This document shows positions 47,847 to 58,580 of a DNA stretch of 64,000 bases, piece by piece. The translations under genes and the position numbers were made by a program. The stretch is from assembly GCA_027625915.1 (NCBI GenBank), contig JANTQA010000040.1, positions 1 to 64,000 of the forward strand, in the 5' to 3' direction. Below the pieces are notes generated by a model. The model was not told the DNA's origin, made no database searches, and saw only the letters and a list, made by a program, of their open reading frames with translations. The stretch's first letter is position 1, and each line of letters begins with the position of its first letter. Origin of the DNA: Anaeramoeba flamelloides (taxonomy: Eukaryota; Metamonada; Anaeramoebidae).

Positions 47847-49745
47847 GAAAAAAAATCAAAAGCAACCAAGAAAATGAATGTAAAGAAATAGATAATTTAA
47901 AAATTATTAATGAATCAAATGATGAAGAAATAATTTCTGAAAATAACAAATTTAAAATTATTTTAAAAAATAATTATCAAGTTAATGATTTATTTGATAA
48001 TACATTCAATCTCCAAATCTTAATTCCATTTCTTAATGATACTAATAGTCTGGAGGGACCAAATGATCCAATCTTCAATCCACAAAATGTTGTCTCATTT
48101 TCAAACTTTTATACTTGTGTTACTGAAGATCTCAATGAAAATAATTTTGGTATTACTTATAAAGCGTTTTATGAGCAAACTAATAGGTGTGATGAACAAT
48201 TCGGGGAAAATGTAGGCATTCAGTTAGAAGAGTTTAAAAAAACAAGATTAGGTATCTTTGATATACCATATTTTGAACGACTAAATGGAACTTTTGAGGA
48301 TCAAAATTATGAAAGGATTAGAATTGATGATGCAATCAAGAATTTAATATTAGAATATTCACATGCAGAGACTCAACTTGGAATTATTTTCAATTCTAAT
48401 TTAATATCATTTCATGAGCCATATCTTTATTTAAATGAAAATTCTTGGAAAGAAAATGATAATGGTAATGGTAACAGTCAAGAGGAATTGGATGAAAAAA
48501 TTTGCAATAATAAGACAATTATTAGTTTTGATGTTAATACACTGATGTATCATGAAAATGAATTTTATTTGACAGTTCAATTAATCAATAATGAAAAATT
48601 TCCAGTTAACTATACATATAATATCCAATGCGATTTCACTGAGAATGAAATTGTTTATGATTCAAATAATAATTATTTTTTAATTGATTCTGAATCGAAT
48701 TTAATTTTTAATCATTTTTTAAGGATTTCAAATTCTTCGGATATTGTAAATAATGAAAAAATGCTTGGTAATTGTTCTATTAATTTTGAAATTCAAGGAA
48801 AGGAATTTTGGTCTAATCTTGGGAAAAATTATACATGTTTAATTCAAAAGGAAATTTATTATGGAAAGTTTTTAGAGCCTTGCCAATTAATACGTGAAGA
48901 GCCATATTTAAATACAAACAGCCCCTTATTGCCAAATAAAATTTTATACTCTGACGGCTTGTTGAATATTAGCTTTTTATTAAATGAAAATCAAAAAACG
49001 CATGGCTTTTTATTATTTGATGTGCAAAATATTGGCAAACGTAGTTCAGAATACAAATTTACTGCCCAATGTATTGGCAATACATCAATTTCCTTTAATC
49101 CGCAAAATGAAATTAATAATATTGAGGGCAATTTTGAAACAAGTTTGCAAATAGAAACATATTTTAATGATTTTTCAAATACTGATGAGGTGTATTTAGA
49201 TGATTATAATTATATATTTAATTGTTCCGTCTTGATCGAAATAATTAAACTTGCTGATGAGTGCTGGTCAAATGAAAAAAAGCAAATTAAAGAAAATTTC
49301 ATTTTTATTGTGCAAAATGGCCAGTACTATAACGATATTTTTTTTAATTCACAATATAATGAAGATGATGATGATTCTGCTGACAATGATAATGATAATT
49401 CAAATTCGAAATCATTCAACAGCCAATCATCTATTCTGGATACATTTATTAAAGTCATCATTGCAATAATCTTTGGAATTTCATTTTTCGCTTTAATTGT
49501 TGTATTAGTTAAACTGAACAAATTTTTTAAAAAAAATTATCGATACAAAAAAAAAATGAAATATTTAAAACGGAAAAAAATGAAAAATAAAAAATTATTA
49601 TCAAATAAAATTTTATTTGGCAATTCTTCACAAGATGAAGAAAACTCTTTACCTTATATTAAATCAGGAGATTCTATAATTTCAATACTCAATGGGTATA
49701 ACAATGCTAATATTAGTCGTGTTAATGATGATGATTATGATGATT

Positions 49746-49777
<32 letters not shown>

Positions 49778-50506
49778 AGTGATGGTGAATTAGATATTGA
49801 AAAAGATAAAAAGAATAATCAAATAATTTTAAATGAATCTAATGAATTAATTCATAAAATAAATTTATCAAAAACAGATAAAAATGAAAACACTTTATTT
49901 TTAGACGATTTTTATATCTTGGATTTTGATAGCGATTATTCTTCACTCAAGAACCAGGCTTTATATCCAGATTTAAATATATATGGCAAAATAGATTATC
50001 TTCCAAATTCAAAGAAGACTACTTTAAGTAATGGTGTGAATGACCTATTTGGTAAAAGGTATCAGTTACGATCAATAGATTCAATATACTATAAAATTAA
50101 ATCTGAAAAGGAAATTGATCTTTATTTAATTAGAAGGGAAAATTCCATAAAAATGAGATATTTAACTGGAAAGCCTCATAAATGTTATCGAAAAAAATGG
50201 GAAAAGGTTTTAAATAATATTTCTTTAGGAAAATACAATAAAAAATACGAAAAAATGCATGAAACTGGAGAGATCTATGAAACACCCTTTTTAGATTCAG
50301 AAGATATTCAAGAAGAAATTGATTATACAATAAATCGTTATTCAGAATTAATGAAAAATAGAGATATTTTTGATAAGAATGTAGATATTAATGTCACTGA
50401 TACTGATAAAGATAATCAAATTAAATTAGATATTGATGATCTTAATGATGAAAAAAAGTTGAAACAAATTGAAAAAGATTTTGATGAAATAATTAAAAAA
50501 AATTAA
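43194..50506 (+). CDS. HAP2: HAP2/GCS1-like gamete membrane fusogen
   Basis: Exon 1 43194-43582 and exon 2 46807-50506, intron 3,224 nt (GTAATT...ATATAG), joined in phase: 1,362 aa. A signal peptide (residues 1-19, LLFILIFLFLPL) is followed by a Cys-rich ectodomain. The HAP2-GCS1 signature region at about 566-620 reads FGITYKAFYEQTNRC and then VGIQLEEFKKTRLGIFDIPY (compare the family's KIGVSYSAFR...C...L). Two later segments resemble the domain III fold: FYLTVQLINNEKFPVNYTYN and GFLLFDVQNIGKRSSEYKFT followed by QC. One TM helix lies at about 1007-1034. The long Lys/Asp-rich cytoplasmic tail of about 328 aa carries a poly-Asp run. A poly-Asn insert lies at about 450-478. HAP2 is a class II fusion protein acting on gamete surfaces. 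Larger than most family members (700-1,000 aa). An acceptor at 46829 would be out of phase. Confidence 0.75.
45434..46181. mobile_element. TTAA-flanked 748-bp DNA element in the HAP2 intron
   Basis: Inverted terminal repeats of about 110 bp. The left end starts GGGATTAGCGTCACCCTAG; the complemented right end starts GGGATTAGCGTCTACCAAG. Both share TCAAAGTATGTTGT, ATTAGTG and CTCTAAAAAATC. TTAA is present directly outside each end (45430-45433 and 46182-46185). An internal hairpin pairs ATTTCGCC (45910) with GGCGAAAT (45987). The small internal frames have no recognisable transposase, so it is non-autonomous. TTAA suggests piggyBac-type mobilisation. Confidence 0.82.
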
Positions 50507-51834
50507 CGCTATTTACAAAATATTGTTCAGAAATAATCTCATCAAATTTTATCATTCATAAAAAGCAAAAAAAAAAAAAAAAAAAAATGATTCTTCGACC
50601 ATTATCTCGATTGTCTATTTCTTTACTTTGCTTGTATTTATATTTTAAAATCTTCTATTTTTCTATTCTTTTATTATTCTGTTTGTTTGTTCTTCTGTTC
50701 TTCTATTTTTCTAATATTTCATTTCTTTTTTCTATTCTTCCTCTTACATTATTCTTCTTCTTTTCTTTTTCTTCGTGTATTCCACTTGTTTTTCTCTTCT
50801 TCTTCTTTGATTATTCTTCTATTTTTTCACTATTTTTTTTTTTTTCTCTTTCCATTATTCACTTCTTTTCTATTTTTTTTTTTTTTTAAATTAATTCTTT
50901 AAAACTTTTCCTTTGGGTATTATGGAAAATTAAAGATAAAATATTTAAAAATATTTTTTATTGGTAGGAAAATTCTTCTTTTATTCTTCTATTTTTTTTT
51001 TTTTTTAATAATTATAACAATAGATTCAATGATTTTGAGTTGACTAAATTATTGGAAAAAAGGGAATTTTTTATAAAAAAATCAAGAATTCCTAAGATAT
51101 TATCATTTTCAATTCTTATAAGCGTAAAATAATATTTCATATACTTTTATAATCTAATTAAGATTTATAAAGTAATGTATTAAATTAATTGTATGCTTTT
51201 TTGAATTTTATATTTTTTAATCTTTTGAAAATAAAGAAAGTTACAATTGGATAAAGAAAATTGTTTTAATGTTTATTATTTTTCTTTAATCATAAAATAA
51301 AAAAATAAAAAATGATTTAAACATAAATAAGAAACAATGAAAATTCCGAGAATGATAATAATTTATTAAATCATTTAGTTGGAGTCGAAAACTTTAATTT
51401 TTTAGTAAGAAATTTTTACTGAAAAAATACCAATATTTCTTGTGTTTTTTAAAAATCAACCAATTTTTTCAAATCAAAATAAACTATTTCCCAGTCAAAG
51501 TTAATCAGTTGTAATGGGTGAATCATATGTGTTTAAGGTGTTTGAATGGATATTAGAAGAAAAAAATTTAATTTGGAAATTTCAATTGAAATCCTTTTAA
51601 AATCATTTTTGTTTCTTTTTTTCAATTTTTTTTTAATATAAGTAATTCATTTCAAATTTTTTTTTATTGGAAGATGGAGAGTCATTTGTTAAAAATGTGT
51701 TATTCTAATGTTATTAAATAAGTCAAAATAATTTTAAAGAAAATTTATTAATTTCTGTTCTAATTTTTTTTGATCTTCAATTGAAGATCTAAAATGTGTA
51801 TTTTTGTTTTTTTAAAATGGTGATTTGGGATTTG

Positions 51835-52020
51835 GGGTTTTTCAATTTTTTAAGAAAATATATTGTTTGATTTGATTGACTTCATTTCAGAGTTATATCA
51901 ACTATTCCACTTATCTATATTATTCTACTTCTATCTTATTTGTTTTTCAAAGTTCAATAATAAAAAATAATTTATATTTAAAAAAAAGTTGGCACCACCT
52001 TTGACAGAAACAAAGTTTGG
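51835..52020 (+). repeat. Dispersed repeat family C, copy 4
   Basis: TTTTCAATTTTTTAAGAAAA, TATATCAACTATTCCACTTA, TATTATTCTACTT and TTTGACAGAAACAAAGTTTG match the other three copies. Confidence 0.7.
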
Positions 52021-52304
52021 AAAAGATTATTCAAATAAATATGAAAGTTTAAATTGTTTTTGAATAATAGATTGAATAATTTTTTCTCTTCATTTCTTTT
52101 TTTTATGTTTTCTTGAACATAGATGGAGTTTTTTAAAAAAATTGGATAATTGTTGATCTAGATTTATTTGTTTAGTGCTTTTTTATTTATTGTATTGGTA
52201 TATTGTAGTTGAAGCATCCATTCACTACAAAAGAACAATATCATAATTGAAAAAAGATGAGAACGGTTGTAAAAAATACACATTCAAGGATCATAATACC
52301 AATG

Positions 52305-52530
52305 TTTCAAAATAAAATCCATGTTATTTTTCTCTTCTTTTTACAAGACAACAGGTAATTCGGGTATTCAAGGGTATAATCAGGTTAAAGCGATTTTTGA
52401 AGTTAAAGTATTGGTATTTTGAAAAAAAATTAAATTAGAATTGAATTTGTATAAAATTTTTTGAAATTTTTCCAATTATTTATAATTTTTCGCTTTTTTT
52501 TAAGGTGAAAATGATCTATCTTTTTTTTTT
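52305..52530 (+). repeat. Dispersed repeat family F, copy 1
   Basis: Aligns with 63785 to the window end in the same orientation: GTTTCAAAATAAAATCCATG / GTTTCAAAATATAATCTGTG, CAAGACAACAGGTAATTCG / CAAGGCAACATCCAATTCG, and AAAGCGATTTTTGAAGTTAAAG / AAATCGATTTTGAAAGTAAAG in shortened form. Confidence 0.6.
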
Positions 52531-53724
52531 GAGAACCATTTTGAAAATTAAATTTCCCCAAGAAAAATACTGATAAATTCAAAGAAATATCTGAAAATTG
52601 TCACCTCATTTTCGATTTTACAAATTGTTTTTACACAAACTTTGAAGAAAGTATTTTATTCTTTTAAATGTTAAAAAACTTTGTTAAATTGGTTGTATTT
52701 CAAAAGGTTCTTTCACTTGAGTTATTTTAAAAATTGAGATATGAGATTACAAAATGGGAAATTGAACTAAAAATTTTATTAAATATATTTGAATTTATCA
52801 GTTGTCAAATTCTCATTTTTTTGGTTTCAAATTGGAGAAAATATTTTTTACTAACCAGCTCTCACCAAAACCAATACTCACGATTAAAAACAGAATGAAA
52901 ATAAATATACCCTTTGATGCAATACAGCTCCCTTAAAGTTTGGAAAATTTTAAAATTTTGTTTTTTGGCAGGGATCTTGACTGTTTTAGATTTTCACCCA
53001 ACACTTTAATTTCAATGATTAAAATGGTTTAAAAAGTTTTTAAAAAGTTTTTTATTTTTGTTTTTACAATTTCTATTTTTGTTTATTTGGATTATTGGTA
53101 AAGGGATTTTTAACCGAACTTGAAAAAAAGGATGAAAACCTTGTGTTTTCAAATTTCTTTGGGTTGGATTAAAAAGAAACTCACAGCTAAAATTCCATTT
53201 TCAAATTCAAAATATATCTTTTTTTGGAACAACAAAAGGTTTTGTATTGTCAATCAAAAAAAGCACCACCAATTTCCAATTTGGTACCAAAAGTGGAATA
53301 AGAAATTTTTAAGTGTTCAATGGCCTTGCAAATAAATAACAGTTCATGCAAAAGAAAAATAATGCTAATAAATGCTAAAAAATCTCAAAAAATTTTTAGT
53401 TCAATTTCCCATTTTTATAAATCTTCGAACTGTATCTTATCAAACAGTCCAGAACAAAGAATGTTTTGAAGAACAACTAATTTTACAGAGTTTCTGAACA
53501 CTTAACTTCATAAAATGCTTTATTCAAAACTTGAGCATAATAATTTCCAAAATGAAAATCAAGGAAAAATTTCCAAACGGAAATTGCAATTTATCAGTAA
53601 ATGACTGGTGCAAAGAGAGATAAACCAAGATTTAATTTTAAATGACTCAATCTCTTAATTTCAAACTACGATGATTTTTCAATTAAAAAACGAAGGGTTA
53701 TGATTCGTCTTTTAATTTTTCCTC

Positions 53725-53925
53725 TTGAGACACTCAATACTCTTCAAAAAAAAATTTTCCATTCATTAAAAATAAATTAATTATTCAGTGGGGGATTTCA
53801 TTCTTGTCTTGAGATTTCAAACCAAAAACATTTTTGTTTCACAATTTAATTTTTCACAGTTATCCACTACTCAATACTCTTCAAAAAAAATTTCCAAACT
53901 TTAAAAATAAATTAATTATTCATTT
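53725..53925 (+). repeat. Pair of 60-bp direct repeats upstream of MBF1
   Basis: 53725-53785 and 53868-53925 share ACTCAATACTCTTCAAAAAA and TAAAAATAAATTAATTATTC in the same order, starting about 130 bp before the MBF1 ATG. This could be a duplicated promoter segment, which is inference. Confidence 0.75.
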
Positions 53926-54054
53926 TGAAAATAATTATTATTGAACAGAGAACCTAACAAATCATTGAAAAAACGATTTCTCTGAAATTTGAAAAATGCA
54001 AATTCATTTTTTTTTTTTCACAAGAAAATTGTATTCTGACCCTATCTTCCAAAA

Positions 54055-54618
54055 ATGAGTAAATATGAAGAAGAATATGAAGAAGAGTATGAGGAAGAAT
54101 ACGAAGAAGAATATGAAGAAGAATACGACGAAGAGTACGACGAAGAAAATGAAGAAGGCTATGATGAAGGCTATGGTGAAGAAAACGAAGAAGAATACGT
54201 GGAAGAATATGAAGGAGGAACTGGTGAAGATTTAGCTGATTATTACCTAGAGTCCCAAGCATCTGGAGAGTCAATTAGAGGCGGCTGGAAATGGGGACAA
54301 ACAAACAAGCCTAGCCAAAGTAAATTTTCTCTTAAAAGCAAACAAAAAGGGTTTGGCCAAACAAAAAAAGTGGATCTCGAAAAAATGAAAAAAATTGATT
54401 CGACCAACCATTGCAAAAGAGTGGAAAAATTAGGAATTAAAAAAGGAAAGATAATTTTAAACGCAAGAAACAAAACAAAAATAGGACAAAACAGGTTAGC
54501 AGCAATGACTGGAATCAAAGTGCAAATCCTCAGAACTTATGAAAAAGGAACCTGTATCCCAGACACAAAAATCCTGAAAAAATTAGAAAAAGTTTTAAAG
54601 ATCAAACTGATAGACTAA
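54055..54618 (+). CDS. MBF1: MBF1-type multiprotein bridging factor with acidic EEEY N-terminal repeat
   Basis: Single exon, 187 aa. Residues 5-60 are a tandem EEEYEEEY-type acidic repeat encoded by a 12-bp DNA unit, absent from usual MBF1 proteins (about 150 aa). The rest follows the MBF1 layout: GGWKWGQTNKPSQ (compare KKWAAGQNKQ), GQTKKVDLEKMKKID (NTAKLDRETEEL), then a Cro-type helix-turn-helix NRLAAMTGIKVQILRTYEKG, IPDTKILKKLEKVLKIKL (DLATKINEKPQVIADYESG, IPNNQVLGKIERAIGLKL). MBF1 bridges transcription activators to TBP and acts on stalled ribosome collisions. The start is the first ATG and opens the repeat. The sequence is divergent, so a lineage-specific paralogue is possible. Confidence 0.82.
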   Translation: MSKYEEEYEEEYEEEYEEEYEEEYDEEYDEENEEGYDEGYGEENEEEYVEEYEGGTGEDLADYYLESQASGESIRGGWKWGQTNKPSQSKFSLKSKQKGFGQTKKVDLEKMKKIDSTNHCKRVEKLGIKKGKIILNARNKTKIGQNRLAAMTGIKVQILRTYEKGTCIPDTKILKKLEKVLKIKLID

Positions 54619-55829
54619 AGACAAATTGCTTGGGTATCAGTTTTCTGGATATTAACCCTTTTGTCTCCAATTGGCCAAACATTCATAATTTTCAATTAAA
54701 CTGGAAATTTTTTGTAAAAATCTCAATGGGCTGTTGCTAATTTTAAAAAAAATTATTTTAATTAACTCCTTACAAACAATACTTACCAATAAAAATTAAT
54801 TATTATTCGGTTTTTATTCCATCTGTTTTGCATCAAAAATAAAATTTTTGTTTTGTTATGATTTGGAGTAATATTTTAATTACTGCTATTTTCCAATTAA
54901 TAAATGAAAATTTTTATTTGACTTCCAAAATGAATATTATTTATTTCACCAACAATCAAATTAACAGAGTAAAAAATTTGTCTTAGAGTTAACTAAGGGG
55001 CGTTTTTATTATTGTCTAAAAAAATCATTTCTAAACGATGTTGTTGTAAAGATCTTTGGGTTTTCTTCAACTTATAAACAGAAAAATATTTTGGAATGTG
55101 AACTAAAAATTTTCATTTTTTAATTGGAAAATAATAGTATTTGTTATCTAGTATTCAGAAATTGTATTTAGAATGTAAAGTATTTTAATTTCTGTATTTT
55201 TTATTTTGTAATAGCTATTTTGAAATAAATGTCTCGGGAAGAAGAATCCAAAACAGTTCTTCTTAACATATTTTAGGAACTAACTGATATTTGAATAATA
55301 AACGGGATAAAATTTCGACTTCGTTTTCAGATTTATCAATTATTCAACATTATTTCATTTTAGGATTCTAAGTTCTCCCAAAGTTTAAAAAAAAGTTCAA
55401 AAATATGCATAAAAAAAAAAATAAATAGAGATTCCCAATCACAACCTATTACTGGAAATATCTATTTGTAAAAAAATAAAATAAAAAAAGAAAATGAATA
55501 CAAAATTTTTTTCAACACAATTATTCAAATACTAGTAGGTTTAAGAAAAAATCCTTTGTATAGTATCAAGGAGATCTACAATTTATTTCTAAAAATATTA
55601 TTTAAAAAAAAAAAAGAAAATTCTAAATCAAGAATCACATAAAGTGATAAAAAATGGTATGAATATGGCGTTTGATTTGAGCTATTGTTTTTTAAAAAAA
55701 TGAAATTTTACACAAAGCTACTGGATAGAAAATAATTTTCAAGTGAAATTACTGACTACAAGAATAGAACAAAAATGTGTTAAAAGATTTTTTTATTCAT
55801 AATGTAACTTCCTCGATTTTTTTGAAATT

Positions 55830-56715
55830 CTTTAATAATGAACCAATTTTGATAAAATTTTAATATTTGATTTTATTATCCCAAATATCACTAGAATCAT
55901 AAAAAAAAAAAAAAAAAAAGATCTATCAGTTCTTCAAAATATTAATTAAACGGGTTTTATTGTAAAAATAATTCCATTCACCAATCTATAAAAAAAAATT
56001 AATATGTTTATTACTAGATATCTGGAATAATTTTTTATGTATATAATGCTCATTTCAAAAATTGTGACTCACTTTTTTTTCAGTTTTTGGTTTTATTTTT
56101 TTTAATTTTTAATATATCATGCTTTTATATATTTAGAATGACTTAAAAGTGAATTATAAATCATATTTAGTTATTAAATGTTCTTGAATACTAAAGGATA
56201 ATTTTTTTTTTTTCAATAAATTATTTCAGGTGAGTCACAATTTTTGAAAAAGAGTTGACATTAAGTCAATTCCATCTCAGAAGAAATCATTTTGAGTCTT
56301 TTATTAAATCAAAATTTGAAAACTTATTTTATTTGTCAAATAAAAACTTTTTTTAAAAATCCAAAGTAATTTTTGACCAAATAAAAAAATCCAAAGAAAA
56401 CTAAATTTTCAAAAAGAGACAATGAAAAAGAATCCCCTAAACTCATAATCAACAAAAAAATATAACAGTACACTTCTTTACATATTGATTCACTTTTGGA
56501 ATATTTTTCAAAAATAAGAGGAATAATTCCTCGAATGAAGAAATACTAAAAAATGAAAATGAGAGAATGGCTTTGTTTGGATTAGAAAAAAAAGTTACCG
56601 ACATTACTGGTCAACTCATTAAAAGAGAAGAAACTTATCCAAGAATTACGCTCTTAACAAAAATAACAACTTAATTTCAAAACTGAGGGAAAACATATTG
56701 GAATTTTTTATGGAG
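55830..56715 (-). repeat. Dispersed repeat family R1, copy 3
   Basis: Same orientation as 42510-43185: TTTTATTATCCCAAATA, GATCTATCAGTTCTTC, AATATTAATTAAACGGGTTT, TAAAAAAATCCAAAGAAA and GAATAATTCCTCGAATGAAG. An extra segment of about 200 bp (roughly 56045-56245), flanked by TTTCAAAAATTGTGACTCAC and GTGAGTCACAATTTTTGAAA, interrupts it. Confidence 0.72.
56050..56255. mobile_element. MITE-like insertion with inverted ends inside the R1 copy
   Basis: TTTCAAAAATTGTGACTCAC near 56055 and its exact inverse GTGAGTCACAATTTTTGAAA near 56231 bound about 200 bp that the other two R1 copies lack. The ends are perfect 20-bp inverted repeats. It is AT-rich with no coding capacity, so it looks like a young insertion nested in an older repeat. 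Confidence 0.72.
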
Positions 56716-57464
56716 GTCAATTCAATACTTTTATGTTTTGAAAAAAATAAACTATAATTCAAAATCATTATCCGATTAAAAATCAAATTTTGAAAATAAA
56801 ATTTTTTATAAATCGAAGTTGTCAATTATAATAAAAAAATCTCAATTTTGATATTTAGTTCTATACACTAGAAATATATTTTTTTCTATAAAAATAAAAT
56901 AAAAAATTACAAAAAAAATACTAAATAAAAATTAGACGATTTATTATGAAATTTAGTTAACATAATGAAAAAAATACCTTACAGGATTTTTAATTATTAA
57001 CATTAGGGAAATTTTTATGTAATTCTAAAGGTTCTAAATTAGGTCCTTTGAAAACTATAACCAACCCACTTATTAGAATGAAAATTAATGAAATTACACT
57101 TGTTCAAAACAACGATTCAACCAATCAAAAAACCAGAATAAAAATTATCATTTTCCATGCTCTAGCAAGCCCCCATAAAACCCTATTGTTTTTTATCAAA
57201 ATAAATCTACTTATTTTATCAAACAATTAAATTAATATTCTATAGATATACACACACTTGAATGAACTTTAGGCAGGTTAATTACTTTGTTGATAAAACA
57301 ATTGGTTATTTGTACAAAGGATTTGATTTCAAAAATTTGCAATTACAAAATAATTATCCAAATATTTACTATTAAAAATCTTGTCAGGTATTTTTTTCAT
57401 GTCCAGTATTCTTTTACCCTGCTATATTTTAAATTTTGAAAGTAATTGAAAATATCAACACCAA

Positions 57465-57835
57465 AAAGCTTTCAAGTTAAAACTTTTGACAACCTAAAAC
57501 TTTTAAAAACTTACCTTCAAAACACTTTTTAGTTTTTAGTTATTTTACTTTCCAAAAAAAAGTTTCATGTTTTTTAGATTTAAAAAATATTTTTGATTTG
57601 GAGAACTAAAAAAATTCGAACAAATTTAAAATGTTATCAATTTTCAAATCAATACTTTTTTACCGCCTTTTTTTGGCTTATAAAAAACTTTCATCTTTTT
57701 CTAGAAATTTGAAAAAAAATGAAACAATAACAGAAACTGAAATCTTGTAGTCAGTCAAGAGAAAGTTCCAAAAAATCTTGAAAGTTTCCACAAGATTTGC
57801 ACTCTACTTTTCATGTTTTCTAGTACCAAAGAAAA
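57465..57835 (+). repeat. Dispersed repeat family B, copy 2
   Basis: Aligns with 5620-5960 (see there): TTTTTTTGGCTTATAAAA, CAGAAACTGAAATCTTGTAG and AATCTTGAAAGTTT. Confidence 0.6.
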
Positions 57836-58580
57836 AAAATTTTTCTTCAATTTATGATTATATTTGAGTTATAATTTTTGAAAAAAGGTTTGTTTTATTT
57901 ATTCAATATTTTTTTTTATTCTAAACTCCATTTCAAAAATAAAAAAGGGATAAATAATATCATAAAAAAGTACTCAAAATTCACAGAAATACAATAAAGA
58001 ATCTTCCAAAAATAAAACCTTTTTCAAAAATTTTGTAACACCCAAAATCAAAAATAGACAAAAAAATCTCAATTTTTTCTAGCAAGTAAAAATTAAGATT
58101 TAATCACTTTTAAGCGAACAAGTATTAATATTTTTATATCAACTCCTTTTTATCCAAATGAAAGATAAAAAAAAAATCCAATGTATCCAAAAAGATGAAA
58201 GTAGAACAACCACAAAAAAGTATTGATATATTTGTTTAAATAATTTTGCATACAATTATTGATTGATCGCTGTTTAACAACATCAACTAATTATTATATG
58301 TCATTTTTCTCTTTAACAAACTCAAGTCAACCCCAATCAAATATCAATCGTTCAAAAAAAATTTCGAGATCTAAAAGAAAAAGATTACGTAAATCTTGAA
58401 AAAACAAAATGAAAACAAAACAGAAAAGTCAAAAAAAGAGAAAAATATTTTCCAAAAATAAAAATTATATTATTTTTAATGAAATTGTATTATTGTTATT
58501 CTTTTAACTTTTTAAACTATTTCAAAATTTTTGAATTTTAGTTTGGATTTAATAAAATTAAAAACAAAACTTTCTTAAAA

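Larger units (their letters stand above)
50507..54054. other. Intergenic region between HAP2 and MBF1 genes
   Basis: 3.5 kb of AT-rich DNA. It opens with a pyrimidine-rich low-complexity stretch (50587-50890, TTCTTCTATTTTT-type units whose frames encode only Phe/Leu/Ser runs). Repeat family C lies at 51835-52020 and family F at 52305-52530. A 60-bp direct repeat sits close to MBF1 (53725-53785 and 53868-53925). The frame at 53120-53335 has no recognisable product. Confidence 0.6.
54619..58580. other. Intergenic region between convergent MBF1 and SH3-RING genes
   Basis: 4 kb AT-rich DNA with an R1 copy (55830-56715) and a family B copy (57465-57835). The frame at 57048-57230 has no recognisable product. 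Otherwise nothing I can name. Confidence 0.6.

Noticed and set aside
50587-50902. Phe/Leu/Ser-rich ORFs after HAP2
   Set aside because: Low-complexity pyrimidine DNA; both overlapping frames are equally open and resemble no membrane protein.
53954-54274. His/Leu/Arg-rich antisense ORF over MBF1
   Set aside because: Reverse reading of the GAAGAATAT repeat.
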